DNA from: Acidobacteriota bacterium
GTDB taxonomy: Bacteria > Acidobacteriota > Vicinamibacteria > Vicinamibacterales > UBA2999
Assembly (NCBI GenBank): GCA_020200025.1
Contig: JAIVJN010000031.1
Coordinates: forward strand, 1 to 35,284
Length of the DNA: 35,284 nucleotides
Direction: 5' to 3'
Shown: positions 35,028 to 35,284 of the stretch, in pieces
Position numbering within the stretch: position 1 is the first letter of the stretch
Layout: every line of letters begins with the position of its first letter
Program-made: the position numbers and the translations under genes
The notes under the pieces: generated by a model
What the model was told of the DNA's origin: nothing
What the model saw: only the letters and a program-made list of their open reading frames with translations
Databases searched by the model: none

Positions 35028-35284
35028 CGGCGCGGCGATCCGGCGAGCACGCATCAACACTTGGATTTCATCCGGCCGTCCGTTCTCGTATTCGAGACGC
35101 TGCCGACCCTCAGCGTCGGTTGCAATCACGGCAGGCATCGAGCTCGCGGTCACCGTCCAACCGACCGGAAGCAGAACCGTGTTTCGCGGCCGGCTAGCAG
35201 CTCGGTCCCACACGAGCTCGTCACCGTCCAGACGGTAGCGCTCCGCGTCGGTATAGGTCTCTGAGACACGGATCCGTGCAGAGT
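35004..35284 (-). CDS. C-terminal part of an unidentified protein (runs off the window)
   Basis: Open frame RIRVSETYTDAERYRLDGDELVWDRAASRPRNTVLLPVGWTVTASSMPAVIATDAEGRQRLEYENGRPDEIQVLMRARR continuing to the window edge. Confidence 0.5.
   Translation of the reverse strand, partial: SARIRVSETYTDAERYRLDGDELVWDRAASRPRNTVLLPVGWTVTASSMPAVIATDAEGRQRLEYENGRPDEIQVLMRARRIAAPSTEQHQQ

Noticed and set aside
1-35284. CRISPR array, tRNA, rRNA, prophage or transposase genes
   Set aside because: None recognised by reading; repeats found are short palindromes, not spacer-repeat arrays.

Overview
High-GC bacterial chromosomal window of about 35 kb, gene-dense on both strands. From gene style I infer an Acidobacteriota/Vicinamibacterales-like organism; this is not proven. 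Main modules: (i) a minus-strand cysM - JAMM/M67 - [ubiquitin-like CysO/MoaD + MoeB/ThiF + rhodanese fusion] operon, resembling the protein-thiocarboxylate cysteine pathway; (ii) aminotransferase, homoserine dehydrogenase and CaiB/BaiF CoA-transferase genes; (iii) a metal module (cupredoxin, ZIP transporter with extra N-terminal domain, two-domain multicopper oxidase, divergent DtxR/MntR regulator); (iv) queD-gph and queC; (v) an operon of deoxyhypusine-synthase-like enzyme, DUF5615 PIN-like protein and nagA; (vi) a sigma-54 activator next to an HD-GYP/GAF/GGDEF protein; (vii) fabI; (viii) an almost complete arginine locus (argH, argG, argR divergent from argC, argB, argD, NAGS-like GNAT, argJ, argF). 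Two results stand out. First, at least seven genes look as if an internal or 3' segment has been cleanly excised, including the JAMM catalytic core and the ArgC catalytic-Cys region, while neighbouring genes are intact. This is either systematic mis-assembly or a real decay process. Second, several intergenic spacers hold short palindromic, MITE/REP-like elements with YTAG-type ends. No rRNA, tRNA, CRISPR array or transposase was recognised. All family calls are from reading motifs; no searches were run.
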